The notes beneath the pieces were generated by a model. It had not been told where the DNA came from and made no database searches. It saw nothing but the letters and a program-made list of their open reading frames with translations. From Fulvimarina sp039652615 (GTDB lineage Bacteria; Pseudomonadota; Alphaproteobacteria; Rhizobiales; Rhizobiaceae): a stretch of 64,000 bases of DNA. The DNA lies in NCBI RefSeq assembly GCF_039652615.1, contig NZ_JBDJAC010000001.1, positions 558,001-622,000 on the forward strand, given 5' to 3'. The position numbers and the translations under genes were made by a program. The first letter of the stretch is position 1. Every line of letters begins with the position of its first letter. This document shows positions 8,947 through 19,995 of the stretch, in pieces.

Positions 8947-10137
8947 ATGGCCGTCGCGGCAGACCGCATATACCTCGATTACAACGCTTCAGCGCCAATG
9001 CGCCCTGAAGCGCGTGAGGCGCTGATTGCTGCACTTGGTAGCGCCAATCCATCCTCCGTTCATTCCGAGGGTCGTGCGGCGCGCGCCCTTGTTGAGGACG
9101 CGCGGCGCGCGCTCGCAGATCTTGTCGGCTGCAATCCGGGTGAGGTGACCTTTACCAGCGGTGCCAGCGAGGCAGCGAACATGGCCTTGTCGCCGGAATG
9201 GCTGGTCGGGGGCGAACGTCGATTGCACGACTCTTTCGCCGTGCTTCGGACGGACCACTCGGCATTTCTCGAAGGCGGGCGGTTCGATGCGGCCCTTGGA
9301 ACGCTGATCGAAGTCGATAGCGATGGTCTCATCCGCATGGATTCGCTGTCCACCTGCCTTGAAGCCATCGGCAAGTGTTCGGCCATTCTGGCAATCGGGC
9401 TCGCCAATTCCGAGACCGGTGTCATTCAGGATGTCATGGGTGTCGCAAAACTGATCGATGGGCGCGATATTCGCCTCATCGTCGATGCGAGTCAGTATGC
9501 GGGGCGCTTGCCCCTTGATTTCGAGTGCTGCCCGGCGGACGCCATCATCCTGTCCAGCCACAAGCTGGGTGGTCCGAAAGGCGTTGGCGCCGTTCTCTTC
9601 AAATCGACCTCCACGCGTCCGTTTCCGCTTATTCGTGGGGGTGGACAGGAAAAAGGTCGGCGCTCCGGCACCGAGCCGGTTGCGGAAATTGCGGGGTTTG
9701 GTGCCGCGGTGCGGGCCGCCGGCTTCGAGCTGCGCAACGAGGACGGCGAAATGGCGCGTCTGCGCGACGGGATGGAAGATGCGATTCTTTCCCGTTCGCC
9801 GGAAACCTTCGTCCTCGGGCAAAACGCACCGCGACTGCCGAATGTCAGCGCATTGGCGACACCCGGCCTGAAGAGCGAAACCGCCCAGATCGGTCTCGAT
9901 CTCGCCGGTTTCGCGGTGTCCGCCGGTTCTGCCTGCTCGTCGGGCAAGGTTGGTCGCAGCCATGTCGTCGGCGCGATGGCCGAGGCAGGACTGGCGATCG
10001 ATCCCGCCGATGGTGCCGTCCGCATGAGTTTCGGGCGCGACACCAGCGAGGCCGACCTTGCGCGATTCGCGGATGAATATGTGCGGCTTGCAACGAAAGC
10101 GGCGAAGAAGCCGCGGAGTATGAACCGCGCGGCCTGA
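8947..10137 (+). CDS. Cysteine desulfurase, NifS/IscS type (group I)
   Basis: PLP enzyme that takes sulfur from cysteine for Fe-S cluster assembly. IYLDYNASAPMRPEA begins the fold; SSHKLGGPKGVG holds the PLP Lys, and AGSACSSGKVGRSH carries the catalytic Cys on the long mobile loop typical of group I enzymes. ATG 8947 was chosen because AGGGAG precedes it; the upstream in-frame GTG 8929 has no such site. It opens the suf cluster, 154 bases before sufB, so the cluster encodes two desulfurases (this and SufS). The candidate iron box upstream suggests iron-responsive expression. Confidence 0.92.
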   Translation: MAVAADRIYLDYNASAPMRPEAREALIAALGSANPSSVHSEGRAARALVEDARRALADLVGCNPGEVTFTSGASEAANMALSPEWLVGGERRLHDSFAVLRTDHSAFLEGGRFDAALGTLIEVDSDGLIRMDSLSTCLEAIGKCSAILAIGLANSETGVIQDVMGVAKLIDGRDIRLIVDASQYAGRLPLDFECCPADAIILSSHKLGGPKGVGAVLFKSTSTRPFPLIRGGGQEKGRRSGTEPVAEIAGFGAAVRAAGFELRNEDGEMARLRDGMEDAILSRSPETFVLGQNAPRLPNVSALATPGLKSETAQIGLDLAGFAVSAGSACSSGKVGRSHVVGAMAEAGLAIDPADGAVRMSFGRDTSEADLARFADEYVRLATKAAKKPRSMNRAA

Positions 10138-10291
10138 CGCCGCGCCGGAAGATTGAACGAACGGAGCGTCTGGCCCCTCAATATAAGGTCGGATCGTTCC
10201 TATCTTAATCGGTGTACCGGATCATCCTTTTCCGGTATGCGCACGACATGACCGTCCCCGGGCTTTGACCCCGGAGAGTATGGAGAAGAAT

Positions 10292-11823
<1,532 letters not shown>

Positions 11824-11824
<1 letters not shown>

Positions 11825-11988
11825 TGCCCGACGGGGTCGTCATCGTCTGGTACGCCGCAATTTGCGGTTTTCTCGGAGCTTTCGCTCCGAGCTTCGGCGG
11901 AACGATCCTGAGGCTTGCAATCGGCGCGCTCGTGGGGATCGCTGCTGCGACCCTGCTTCCGTTTTTCAGGTCGAACGTCGGGCTGTAA
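11824..11988 (+). CDS. Small membrane protein encoded between sufB and sufC (54 aa)
   Basis: Unrecognised. The ATG at 11824-11826 overlaps the sufB stop as TAATG, a pattern of translational coupling, and the frame runs 54 codons to TAA 11986. The product starts MPDGVVIVWYAAICGFLGAF and is almost wholly hydrophobic, with two likely membrane helices split by a short polar turn (APSFGGTILR) and a basic end (FFRSNVGL). A Gly/Ala-rich second helix (IGALVGIAAATLL) follows. The coupling, clean hydrophobic profile and position in an operon favour a real gene; chance cannot be excluded for so short a frame. No function is assigned. Confidence 0.6.
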
Positions 11989-12076
11989 CGGTCGAGCGCC
12001 GGCCGAAAGCGGCGAAGATTCAAAGAAGATGAAATTGCGCTTTGAGCGCTTGTTGAACGACACTGGACGAACAAAA

Positions 12077-12832
12077 ATGCTTGAAATCAAGAACCTTCAC
12101 GCCCGCGTCGCCGATGAGGGGACCGAAATCCTTCGCGGTGTCGATCTGACCGTCAAGGACGGTGAAGTTGCCGCCATCATGGGCCCGAACGGCTCCGGCA
12201 AGTCTACGCTTTCCTACATTCTTGCGGGCCGCGAGGACTACGAGGTCACCGAGGGCGACATCATCTACAACGGCGAGTCGATCCTCGAGATGGATCCGGC
12301 CGAACGTGCCGCCACCGGTGTCTTCCTCGCCTTCCAGTATCCGCTGGAAATCCCGGGCGTTGCAACGATGACGTTCCTCAAGACCGCGCTCAACTCGCAG
12401 CGCAAGGCGCGCGGAGAAGGCGAGCTGACGACGCCGGACTTCATGCGCCGCGTAAAGGCTTCGGCGGCTGATCTGAAAATCAATCCGGACATGCTGAAGC
12501 GTCCTCTCAACGTCGGTTTCTCTGGCGGTGAAAAGAAGCGCGCCGAGATCCTTCAGATGGCGCTGCTCGAGCCCAAACTCTGCGTCATGGACGAGACGGA
12601 TTCCGGCCTCGACATCGACGCGCTCAAGATCGTCTCCGACGGCGTGAATGCGCTGCGCTCGCCGGAGCGCTCCTTCCTCGTCATCACGCACTATCAGCGC
12701 CTTCTCGACTACATCGTGCCGGACACGGTGCATGTTCTTTCGAAGGGCCGCATCGTGAAGACCGGCGACAAGGACCTCGCGCTGCAGCTCGAAAAGGAAG
12801 GCTACAGCCAGATCATCGATGAGGCTGCGTAA
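12077..12832 (+). CDS. sufC: Fe-S assembly ATPase SufC
   Basis: ABC-type ATPase that drives conformational change of SufB-SufD. 251 residues from MLEIKNLHARV, the standard N-terminus. Walker A is GPNGSGKST, the ABC signature is FSGGEKKR, and Walker B with the catalytic acid is LCVMDETDSGLD; the switch His is in VITHYQRLL. Upstream frame extension to 11915 overlaps the small ORF and has no family support; ATG 12029 is a weaker alternative start. The stop lies 4 bases before the sufD ATG. Confidence 0.97.
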   Translation: MLEIKNLHARVADEGTEILRGVDLTVKDGEVAAIMGPNGSGKSTLSYILAGREDYEVTEGDIIYNGESILEMDPAERAATGVFLAFQYPLEIPGVATMTFLKTALNSQRKARGEGELTTPDFMRRVKASAADLKINPDMLKRPLNVGFSGGEKKRAEILQMALLEPKLCVMDETDSGLDIDALKIVSDGVNALRSPERSFLVITHYQRLLDYIVPDTVHVLSKGRIVKTGDKDLALQLEKEGYSQIIDEAA

Positions 12833-12836
12833 CCCC

Positions 12837-14096
12837 ATGAGCACCGTCACTGAACTGAGACCGAGAACGCCCGCTGAAACGCGGCTCTTACAGCTTGCTG
12901 AAGCGCGCGGCGAAAACGAAAATGCCCGTCGTCCCGCGATCGAAGCATTGCGGCGGGAAGGCCTGCCGACGCGCAGGGTCGAGGCTTGGCACTATACCGA
13001 CCTGCGCCAGCTGATGGGCAAGCGGCTCGGCGCTGACGATGCCGTAGAAGCGCTGCGTGAGACCAGCGAGACCATGCTCGAGCCGTTCCTGCACGGCTCT
13101 TCTATCGTTGACCTTTCGACGGCGAATGGTAGCCATCTGCCGGACGGCGTAACGGTTGCGAAATCCGATGCCGGGGCCGACTGGCAGGACACGCCGAACC
13201 GGCTCGACCGGTCTTTGGACACGGTGCGCGCCCTGAACGTTGCATTCGGCGCGGCCTCCACGGTGATCGCGGTGGCGGACAGCGCGCAGCCCGAGCATGC
13301 GATCGAGCTTCGGCCGGGGACTGGTATGGATGCCCATGCGTTCACCCGTGTCTCCCTCGGTGCGAAATCGAAGGCAACTTTTGTCGAGCGTCTCGACGGC
13401 GGCTCCTCGAATGCACCCTCCACAGGCGTCAGCGAACTTCATCTCGGCGAAGGCTCGGAGGTCCTCTGGATCGTCGATCAGGAGAAGGCTCTGGATGCGA
13501 CCCATCTTGGCCAGCTTCATGTCCGCCTCGAAGCCAATTCGCTCTTCAAGCTGTTCGTCTTGAACGCTGGTGGCAGTCTGGTCCGCTATGAGGTTCACAC
13601 GGACGTCGTGGGCGAGGGCGCCGATATCCAGATGCGCGGCGTCAATCTTATCAAAGATGGCCAGCACATCGACGTGACGACGACGCTCAACCACACCGTG
13701 GCGCACACCACGGCGACGGAAACGTTCCGCAATGTGGTGATGGGCGGACACGGCGTGTTCCAAGGCATCATCAAGGTCGCGCGCGGAGCCCAGAAGACCG
13801 ACGCGAACATGGCCTGCAACTCGCTGCTTCTTTCCGACGAGGGCGATTTCTCGGCCAAGCCGGAACTCGAAATCTTCGCCGACGATGTGGTTTGCGGCCA
13901 CGGTGCCACGGCAGGCGAGATCGACGCGGACCATCTTTTCTACCTCATGTCGCGCGGCATCCCCGCCGACGAGGCGCGTGCGCTTCTGATCAAGGCATTC
14001 GTCACGGAAGTGGTCGAGGAGCTTGAGGATGAGGCGATCGAAGAGGTGCTTGAAGCCCGCATCGACGCTTGGCTTGAGCGGAACGCGGCTCGCTGA
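12837..14096 (+). CDS. sufD: Fe-S assembly protein SufD
   Basis: Partner of SufB in the SufBC2D scaffold, needed for iron entry. 419 residues; the start MSTVTELRPRTP lies 4 bases after the sufC stop, so an upstream TTG-like extension is not needed. VEAWHYTDLR near residue 43 and the C-terminal HGATAGEIDADHLFYLMSRG match the SufB/SufD family, including the conserved His in VCGHGAT used at the SufB interface. The N-terminal third is divergent, as is usual for SufD. Confidence 0.95.
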   Translation: MSTVTELRPRTPAETRLLQLAEARGENENARRPAIEALRREGLPTRRVEAWHYTDLRQLMGKRLGADDAVEALRETSETMLEPFLHGSSIVDLSTANGSHLPDGVTVAKSDAGADWQDTPNRLDRSLDTVRALNVAFGAASTVIAVADSAQPEHAIELRPGTGMDAHAFTRVSLGAKSKATFVERLDGGSSNAPSTGVSELHLGEGSEVLWIVDQEKALDATHLGQLHVRLEANSLFKLFVLNAGGSLVRYEVHTDVVGEGADIQMRGVNLIKDGQHIDVTTTLNHTVAHTTATETFRNVVMGGHGVFQGIIKVARGAQKTDANMACNSLLLSDEGDFSAKPELEIFADDVVCGHGATAGEIDADHLFYLMSRGIPADEARALLIKAFVTEVVEELEDEAIEEVLEARIDAWLERNAAR

Positions 14097-14177
14097 GCCG
14101 CCGCGGCGATGGGAGCACTGGCCGGCGCGGCAGCGGCGGTCGACCTCCCTTAGCACAAACGACGTGATTTAAAGGCA

Positions 14178-15437
14178 ATGACGATGACGGTCGATGCACC
14201 GACGCGAAACGGCACGAAGCCTTACGATATCGAGGCCATACGCCGCGATTTCCCCATTCTGTCGAAAGAGGTCTACGGCAAGTCGCTCGTCTATCTCGAC
14301 AATGGCGCATCGGCGCAGAAACCGCGCCAGGTGATCGACCGGATCACCCATGCCTATGAGAACGAATATGCCAACGTTCATCGCGGCCTCCATTTCCTAT
14401 CTAACGCCGCGACCGATGCCTATGAGGCGTCGCGCGAAACCGTGCGCAGCTTTCTGAACGCGCAGTCGAGCGAGGAGATCGTTTTCACCCGTTCGGCGAC
14501 CGAGGCGATCAATCTTGTCGCCTATGGCTACGGAATGCAGGAGATCGGCGAGGGCGACGAGATCGTGCTCACCCAAGCCGAGCACCATTCCAACATCGTG
14601 CCCTGGCATTTCCTGCGCGAGCGCAAGGGGGCAAAGCTCGTCTTTGTACCGGTCGAGGACGATGGATCGATCACCGTCGAAGCATTCGAGAAGGCGATCA
14701 CCCCTCGTACCAAACTCATCGCGACGACCCATATGTCGAACGTCCTTGGCACGGTCGTCGACGTGAAGGCCGTCACCAAGCTCGCCCATTCGAATAACAT
14801 TCCTGTTCTGGTCGACGGTAGCCAGGGCGCGGTGCATCTTCCTGTGGATGTGACCGATATCGGCTGCGACTGGTACGCCTTCACCGGACATAAGGTTTAT
14901 GGACCTTCCGGCATCGGCGTTCTCTACGGCAAGCGCGAGATGCTGGAGCGGATGCAGCCCTTCATGGGAGGCGGCGAGATGATCGTGGAAGTGACGGAGG
15001 AGGGCGTATCCTATAACGCGCCTCCCCATCGCTTCGAGGCGGGCACGCCGCCCATCGTTCAGGCCATCGGACTTGGCGCCGCGCTTCAATATATGGACGG
15101 GATTGGCCGCGAGGCGATCGCACGGCATGAGGCGGAACTCGGCGCTTACGCCCATCAGCGCCTGAAGCAGATCAACTCGCTGCGCATCTATGGCGAGGCA
15201 CCCGGGAAGGGCGCGATCGTTTCCTTCGACATGCAAGGAATACACGCTCACGACATTTCCATGGTTATCGATCGTGAGGGGATTGCGGTGCGCGCGGGAA
15301 CGCACTGCGCCCAGCCGCTCTTGAACCGGTTCGGCACCACGTCCACATGCCGGGCATCCTTCGGGATGTACAACACCATGGCGGAAGTGGATAAATTGGC
15401 CGAGGCGCTCGAAAAAGCGCGCCGGTTCTTCGCCTGA
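14178..15437 (+). CDS. sufS: Cysteine desulfurase SufS (group II)
   Basis: PLP-dependent cysteine desulfurase/selenocysteine lyase type enzyme that feeds SufB. The N-terminus has RRDFPILSKEVYGKSLVYLD; FTGHKVYGPSGIG carries the PLP Lys and VRAGTHCAQPLLNRFG the catalytic Cys in the short-loop context of group II enzymes. 419 residues. No SufE or SufU is seen nearby, so the sulfur relay partner must be encoded elsewhere or be unnecessary. An AAAGG before ATG 14178 is the likely ribosome binding site. Confidence 0.96.
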   Translation: MTMTVDAPTRNGTKPYDIEAIRRDFPILSKEVYGKSLVYLDNGASAQKPRQVIDRITHAYENEYANVHRGLHFLSNAATDAYEASRETVRSFLNAQSSEEIVFTRSATEAINLVAYGYGMQEIGEGDEIVLTQAEHHSNIVPWHFLRERKGAKLVFVPVEDDGSITVEAFEKAITPRTKLIATTHMSNVLGTVVDVKAVTKLAHSNNIPVLVDGSQGAVHLPVDVTDIGCDWYAFTGHKVYGPSGIGVLYGKREMLERMQPFMGGGEMIVEVTEEGVSYNAPPHRFEAGTPPIVQAIGLGAALQYMDGIGREAIARHEAELGAYAHQRLKQINSLRIYGEAPGKGAIVSFDMQGIHAHDISMVIDREGIAVRAGTHCAQPLLNRFGTTSTCRASFGMYNTMAEVDKLAEALEKARRFFA

Positions 15438-15446
15438 GGAGCTTTG

Positions 15447-15866
15447 ATGACCGAAGAGAACGAGACCAAGCCGCAGATAGCCGAGGACGATACCGCCGCC
15501 GCCAATGTCGCGATGGCGCAGGGCGAGGCTGCCACCAAGTCGGCAATCCCGCCGGAAGAGCTGACGCGGCTCACCGACGATATCATCGGCGCCCTCAAGA
15601 CGGTCTACGACCCGGAGATTCCGGCCGATATCTATGAACTCGGCCTGATATACAAAGTCGATATCGACGACAGCCGCGACATCGATATCGAGATGACACT
15701 CACCGCGCCCGGTTGCCCTGTTGCGGGTGAAATGCCCATATGGGTGGAGAATGCCGTCGCTTCCGTCGATGGTGTCGGGCAGGTGAAGGTCGAAATCGTG
15801 TTCGATCCGCCGTGGACGCCTGAGCGGATGAGCGAAGAGGCGCAGGTCGCCGTCGGCTGGTTCTGA
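15447..15866 (+). CDS. sufT: SUF assembly factor, MIP18/DUF59 family
   Basis: Small Fe-S maturation factor of 139 residues. The MIP18-like domain (about 35-135) shows the hallmark DPEIPADIYELGLIY and TLTAPGCPVAGEMP with its conserved Cys, followed by VEIVFDPPWTPERMS. The N-terminal 35 residues are acidic and probably disordered. ATG 15447 follows TGAGGA by six bases and comes 10 bases after the sufS stop, so it is in the operon. SufT-like proteins help load clusters onto targets in other bacteria; the exact role here is inferred. Confidence 0.92.
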   Translation: MTEENETKPQIAEDDTAAANVAMAQGEAATKSAIPPEELTRLTDDIIGALKTVYDPEIPADIYELGLIYKVDIDDSRDIDIEMTLTAPGCPVAGEMPIWVENAVASVDGVGQVKVEIVFDPPWTPERMSEEAQVAVGWF

Positions 15867-15929
15867 CCGGTCGAACGGACACCCGATGCGAGACTGTCCG
15901 GCTAAGCTGCCGGAGAAAGGACCGAAGCA

Positions 15930-16313
15930 ATGGGCCGTTTTCAGGTACTCTCGATGACTGACGCCGCTGCCGAGCGCGTCAACGCCATACTTCAAGCCCA
16001 GGGCGAGGGCGCTCTGGGTGTGCGCATCGGCGTCAAGAAGGGCGGCTGCGCTGGCATGGAGTACACGGTCGATCTCGCGACCGAGGCCAAGGCCAACGAA
16101 GACTCGGTCGAAAAGAACGGCGCACGGGTTTTCATTGCTCCAGAAGCCGTTCTTTTCCTGCTTGGAACCGAGATGGATTATGAGGAAACGGTCCTGCGTT
16201 CGGGGTTCGTCTTCAACAATCCGAACCAGACCTCTGCCTGTGGCTGCGGCGAATCCGTCGAACTGAAGGCGGCTGACCTGAAAGAGCTTGCCGAGCAGCG
16301 CGCCGGGGCCTGA
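15930..16313 (+). CDS. sufA: A-type Fe-S carrier SufA
   Basis: A-type carrier (HesB/IscA family) that passes Fe-S clusters from SufBCD to client proteins. 127 residues with the three ligand cysteines in GVKKGGCAGMEYTV and SACGCGESVEL, spaced as expected. It is the last gene of the suf operon, 63 bases after sufT, with GGAGAAAGGA ahead of the ATG. An extra C-terminal helix (LKELAEQRAGA) is present. A separate promoter is possible in the short gap but not evident. Confidence 0.95.
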   Translation: MGRFQVLSMTDAAAERVNAILQAQGEGALGVRIGVKKGGCAGMEYTVDLATEAKANEDSVEKNGARVFIAPEAVLFLLGTEMDYEETVLRSGFVFNNPNQTSACGCGESVELKAADLKELAEQRAGA

Positions 16314-16460
16314 TCATAGGCGCTACGCTTACACTTCCGACGCGATCAGGCCTTGGGTAACAAGCCATCTGTTTACATTGGCGGTTTTCGCCTCATGTCT
16401 GCGGGAGCGGCCGCGCGTATCGTCGCGGCTCCGTAACTATAAGGCAGAGGGAGGGACATT

Positions 16461-17399
16461 ATGGGCAATGTGCTGGCAGTCGGCCGTTATGATCCAATCA
16501 GCAAAACCGCGATTGAAAACGAGGGCTGGATTTTCTTGCGGTCCATGAAGGACGCAGCCGAACTGGACGAGGCGGCCCGGCGCGATGTCCACGCAATCGC
16601 ATATCTCGGCCATCACGCGTTTGACGGCGCATTGATGGACGAATTCCCCAATCTTGGACTGATCGCCAATTACGGCGTTGGCTATGATGCCATCAACGTC
16701 GACGCGGCGTCCGCACGCAATATCAAGGTCACGAACACGCCGGACGTTCTGTCCGACGACGTTGCCGACCACGCCGTTGCGATGCTTCTCGCGCATCTGC
16801 GATCCGTGCCGCATGCCGACCGCCATGTGCGCTCCGGTGCATGGGACCGCAAGGAAGCCTTTCCTCTTCAGCGCAAGATGAGCGGGCAGAAGATCGGCAT
16901 CGTCGGCCTCGGACGGATTGGTCGCGAGATTGCCGATCGATTTGCCGCCTTCAAGATGGAAATTCACTACTGGTCCCGGAATTCCAAGGACGTGCCGAGC
17001 GGCTGGACCTACCATGACAACGCCCTCGACCTGATGCGCGCCGTGGACTTCGCGGTCATCGCGCTCGTCGGGGGATCGGAAACAGAAGACTTCGTGTCGA
17101 AGGATATGATCGAGGCGCTGGGACCTCGCGGTGTTCTGGTGAATATTTCGCGGGGATCGACGATCGACGAAGACGCAATGATCGAGGCCCTGCAGGACGG
17201 TCGCCTGGGCGGCGCCTGCCTTGATGTCTTTCGCAACGAACCACATGCAGACAAGCGGTTATACGAGCTGGAAAATGTCGTTCTTCAGCCGCATCATGCC
17301 TCCGCGACGGTCGAGACTCGGGCCGATATGGGCAAGCTCCAGCGGGACAATATTAAGGCTTTTCTAGCGGGCAAGCCGCTCCTGACACCGGTGAACTGA
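16461..17399 (+). CDS. D-isomer-specific 2-hydroxyacid dehydrogenase
   Basis: NAD(P)H-dependent reductase of 2-oxoacids such as glyoxylate or hydroxypyruvate, judged by family. 312 residues. The substrate-binding loop NYGVGYDAINV, the dinucleotide fold GLGRIGREIADRF, the catalytic Arg in NISRGSTIDE, Glu in VFRNEPHA and His in LQPHHASATVE are all visible. The substrate cannot be read from sequence; a GhrB/hydroxypyruvate reductase-like role is the common annotation. GGGAGGGAC lies before the ATG. The gene converges with fhs across a hairpin. Confidence 0.9.
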   Translation: MGNVLAVGRYDPISKTAIENEGWIFLRSMKDAAELDEAARRDVHAIAYLGHHAFDGALMDEFPNLGLIANYGVGYDAINVDAASARNIKVTNTPDVLSDDVADHAVAMLLAHLRSVPHADRHVRSGAWDRKEAFPLQRKMSGQKIGIVGLGRIGREIADRFAAFKMEIHYWSRNSKDVPSGWTYHDNALDLMRAVDFAVIALVGGSETEDFVSKDMIEALGPRGVLVNISRGSTIDEDAMIEALQDGRLGGACLDVFRNEPHADKRLYELENVVLQPHHASATVETRADMGKLQRDNIKAFLAGKPLLTPVN

Positions 17400-17629
17400 C
17401 GTCGATTCTCGAATTGTGCTCGGCGCAGTCCGTCAGAGATTGGCACGCCATCCGCCGCAGCGATGGCTCACTCACAGGATCGCCCGGACCTTCGAGAAAA
17501 GTCCTGGCGATCATTTGTTTGCGGTTTTGGCTCGAAACACCGGGGTGATCATACCGAGGGGCCTTTGAAACCAACGGTTTCAGAAGACTGCCGGGAGCCC
17601 GATAGGCGCCTGAGCCAATCGTCGGACGA

Positions 17630-17651
17630 GAATTGACCTCTGGGTCAATTC
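17630..17651. terminator. Perfect 9-bp inverted repeat between convergent dehydrogenase and fhs
   Basis: GAATTGACC (17630-17638), loop TCTG, then GGTCAATTC (17643-17651). It lies 48 bases after the fhs stop and 230 bases after the dehydrogenase stop. There is no T run on either side, so a bidirectional terminator or RNA-end stabiliser is possible, as is a dyad operator. The rest of 17400-17698 shows no gene. Confidence 0.45.
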
Positions 17652-17698
17652 AATTGTCCGGCGGTCAAGACGGAGCGTCCCGGTAGCGCCGGAATCCG

Positions 17699-19381
17699 TC
17701 AGAACAGACCTTCGATCTGGCCTTGATCGTTGAGGCGGATCGATTCGGCAGCAGGCGTCCGGGGCAGGCCGGGCATCGTCATCACGGCGCCGCAGATCAC
17801 CACGACAAACCCTGCTCCGGCCGACAGCCGGACTTCCCGGATCGGGATCCTGAAGCCTGTTGGCGCTCCGCGCTTGGCGGGGTCTGTCGAGAAGGAATAC
17901 TGGGTCTTCGCCATACACACCGGCAGGTTGCCGAAGCCTTGGTCTTCCCAGTCTTTCAGCTGGGCAAGGATTTTATCGTCGGCATCGATTCCGTCCGCCC
18001 GATAGACTTCCCTGGCAACGGTCTCGATCTTCTCCACAAGCCCCATCTCGTCGGGGTACAGCGGCTTGTATTCGGATTTACCGCTTTCGCAGACCTCGGC
18101 CACCTTGGCCGCGAGTTCTGTCACACCCTTTGAGCCCTCGGCCCAGTGTTTTGCGACGATCGCATCCTCGGCGCCGGTCTGCTTGGCAAAGTCGACCACA
18201 GCCTGCAGCTCGGCTTCGGTGTCCTTGATGAAGTGGTTGATCGCCACGATCACCGGGACACCGAACTTCTTGAGATTTTCGATATGCCTGCCGAGATTCG
18301 CGCATCCACTTTTGACAGCTTCGACGTTCTCGGTTCCAAGGTCGTCTTTGGCAACACCGCCGTTCATCTTGAGGGCGCGAACCGTTGCGACGAGCACCAC
18401 GGCCTTCGGGTTGAGGCCGGCCTTACGGCACTTGATGTCGAGGAATTTCTCGGCGCCGAGATCGGCCCCGAAGCCGGCTTCGGTCACGACGTAGTCCGAC
18501 AGTTTGAGAGCCGTCTTGGTCGCGATCACGGAATTGCAGCCATGGGCGATGTTTGCGAAGGGACCGCCATGCACGAAAGCAGGGTTGTTCTCGAGCGTTT
18601 GAACGAGATTGGGCTGGATGGCGTCCTTGAGGAGAACCGCCATCGCGCCTTCCGCCTTGATGTCCTTCACCGTGACCGGCGATTTGTCGCGGCGCTGACC
18701 AATGATAATCTTGCCGAGGCGCGCCTGAAGATCGGCGAGATCGGTGGCGAGGCAGAGAATGGCCATCACTTCAGAGGCGACGGTGATGTCGAACCGGTCT
18801 TCACGGGCAAACCCGTTGCTGACACCGCCCAGCGCAATCGCAATATGGCGCAGGGAGCGGTCATTCATGTCCATCACCCGCGGCCAGGTCACGCGGCGCG
18901 AATCAATGTCCTGTTCATTGTCGTGATAGATGTGATTGTCGATCATCGCCGACAGAAGATTGTGGGCTGTGCCAATGGCGTGAATGTCGCCCGTGAAGTG
19001 GAGGTTCATGTCCTCCATGGGAACGATCTGGGCGAGACCGCCGCCTGCCGCACCACCCTTGATGCCGAAATTCGGCCCGAGCGAGGCTTCGCGGATGCAG
19101 ATCGTCGCCTTCTTGCCGATGGCGTTCAGGCCGTCGCCGAGACCGACCGTCGTCGTGGTCTTTCCCTCACCGGCAGGCGTCGGATTGACGGCCGTGACGA
19201 GGATGAGGTTGCCATCGGGCTTGTTCTCCAGGCTCTTGATGAATTCGGCGGTGACCTTCGCCTTGTCGTGCCCGTATGGAAGGAGGTGTTCTGCCGGAAT
19301 TGAGAGCTTTGCGCCGATTTCCTGGATCGGCTTCTTTTTTGCAGCGCGCGCAATTTCGATATCGGATTTTACATCGCTCAT
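17699..19381 (-). CDS. fhs: Formate-tetrahydrofolate ligase
   Basis: Makes 10-formyl-THF from formate, THF and ATP in one-carbon metabolism. 560 residues, full length. The phosphate-binding TPAGEGKTTTTVGLGDG is near residue 67, followed by EASLGPNFGIKGGAAGGG and the C-terminal VVVICGAVMTMPGLPR that closes the THF/formate site. The start ATG 19381 has a very strong ribosome binding site (AGGGAGGTGAT on the coding strand). It is a single-gene unit. The GTP cyclohydrolase II encoded at 57.5 kb releases formate, but any link is speculative. Confidence 0.97.
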   Translation of the reverse strand: MSDVKSDIEIARAAKKKPIQEIGAKLSIPAEHLLPYGHDKAKVTAEFIKSLENKPDGNLILVTAVNPTPAGEGKTTTTVGLGDGLNAIGKKATICIREASLGPNFGIKGGAAGGGLAQIVPMEDMNLHFTGDIHAIGTAHNLLSAMIDNHIYHDNEQDIDSRRVTWPRVMDMNDRSLRHIAIALGGVSNGFAREDRFDITVASEVMAILCLATDLADLQARLGKIIIGQRRDKSPVTVKDIKAEGAMAVLLKDAIQPNLVQTLENNPAFVHGGPFANIAHGCNSVIATKTALKLSDYVVTEAGFGADLGAEKFLDIKCRKAGLNPKAVVLVATVRALKMNGGVAKDDLGTENVEAVKSGCANLGRHIENLKKFGVPVIVAINHFIKDTEAELQAVVDFAKQTGAEDAIVAKHWAEGSKGVTELAAKVAEVCESGKSEYKPLYPDEMGLVEKIETVAREVYRADGIDADDKILAQLKDWEDQGFGNLPVCMAKTQYSFSTDPAKRGAPTGFRIPIREVRLSAGAGFVVVICGAVMTMPGLPRTPAAESIRLNDQGQIEGLF

Positions 19382-19995
19382 TCATCACCTCCCTGAGCCA
19401 CACGATATGGCAACTCAGTAATGTTATGGGCAAATCCCGGGCGAAGGAAACGGCTTTGAGACGAGAAAGCCCAAGGGGCAATCGATTGTCACCAAACGGG
19501 TAGGTCAAGGCCAGTATTCAGGCTGAAATCGTTATGCCCAGACAAACAACCGATCGCTTTGCACGTTGCGATTTTAAAAGAAACGGCGCACAAAACCCTC
19601 TTTTCTCGCACACAAGCTTGGGGAAACATGGTTGCCGCGGCAACGGGCGATTGGGGTGGGCCACTTGGAACCGACCGGCGCGGCGCATGGGCGGTTTCGG
19701 AATCGCGGGTCGTGAAGCGATCCCAAAGTATGTTTTCATACGGCTGATCGCGAGACTGACAGGGCCTCTTGCGGATGATTTCCGAGCGGTCTGTCGCCGG
19801 GAACGTAGAAATCCATGATTGAAATTTTGCGGCAACGCGTTTGACCGCTTGTCATTGGGCCGCTCCTGTTGTTAAGGAGCCTGCATGCGCCCGAACCAGG
19901 GCCCAGCGACCACGGATTTTTCTGGTCTCGCCTCGGATCACTCCGATCCGGCGCATTTCAGGAAAAGCCGATCGTTTCCGAAAGGAACGCCTCGC
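19382..19995. other. Intergenic region between fhs and tRNA-Ser
   Basis: No convincing gene. Three overlapping short frames on both strands lack ribosome binding sites and family features. It should hold the fhs promoter (minus strand) and the tRNA promoter. A small hairpin, GCTCCT (19862-19867) with AGGAGC (19875-19880), is visible but has no T run. Confidence 0.5.

Noticed and set aside
8989..9963. 324-codon minus-strand frame opposite the cysteine desulfurase
   Set aside because: The desulfurase has all motifs; the antisense product is Arg/Gly-rich low-complexity sequence.
14397..15995. 532-codon minus-strand frame opposite sufS and sufT
   Set aside because: Crosses two real genes and an intergenic gap; composition is typical of antisense shadows.
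18146..19303. 385-codon plus-strand frame opposite fhs
   Set aside because: Antisense to a highly conserved enzyme; no motifs.
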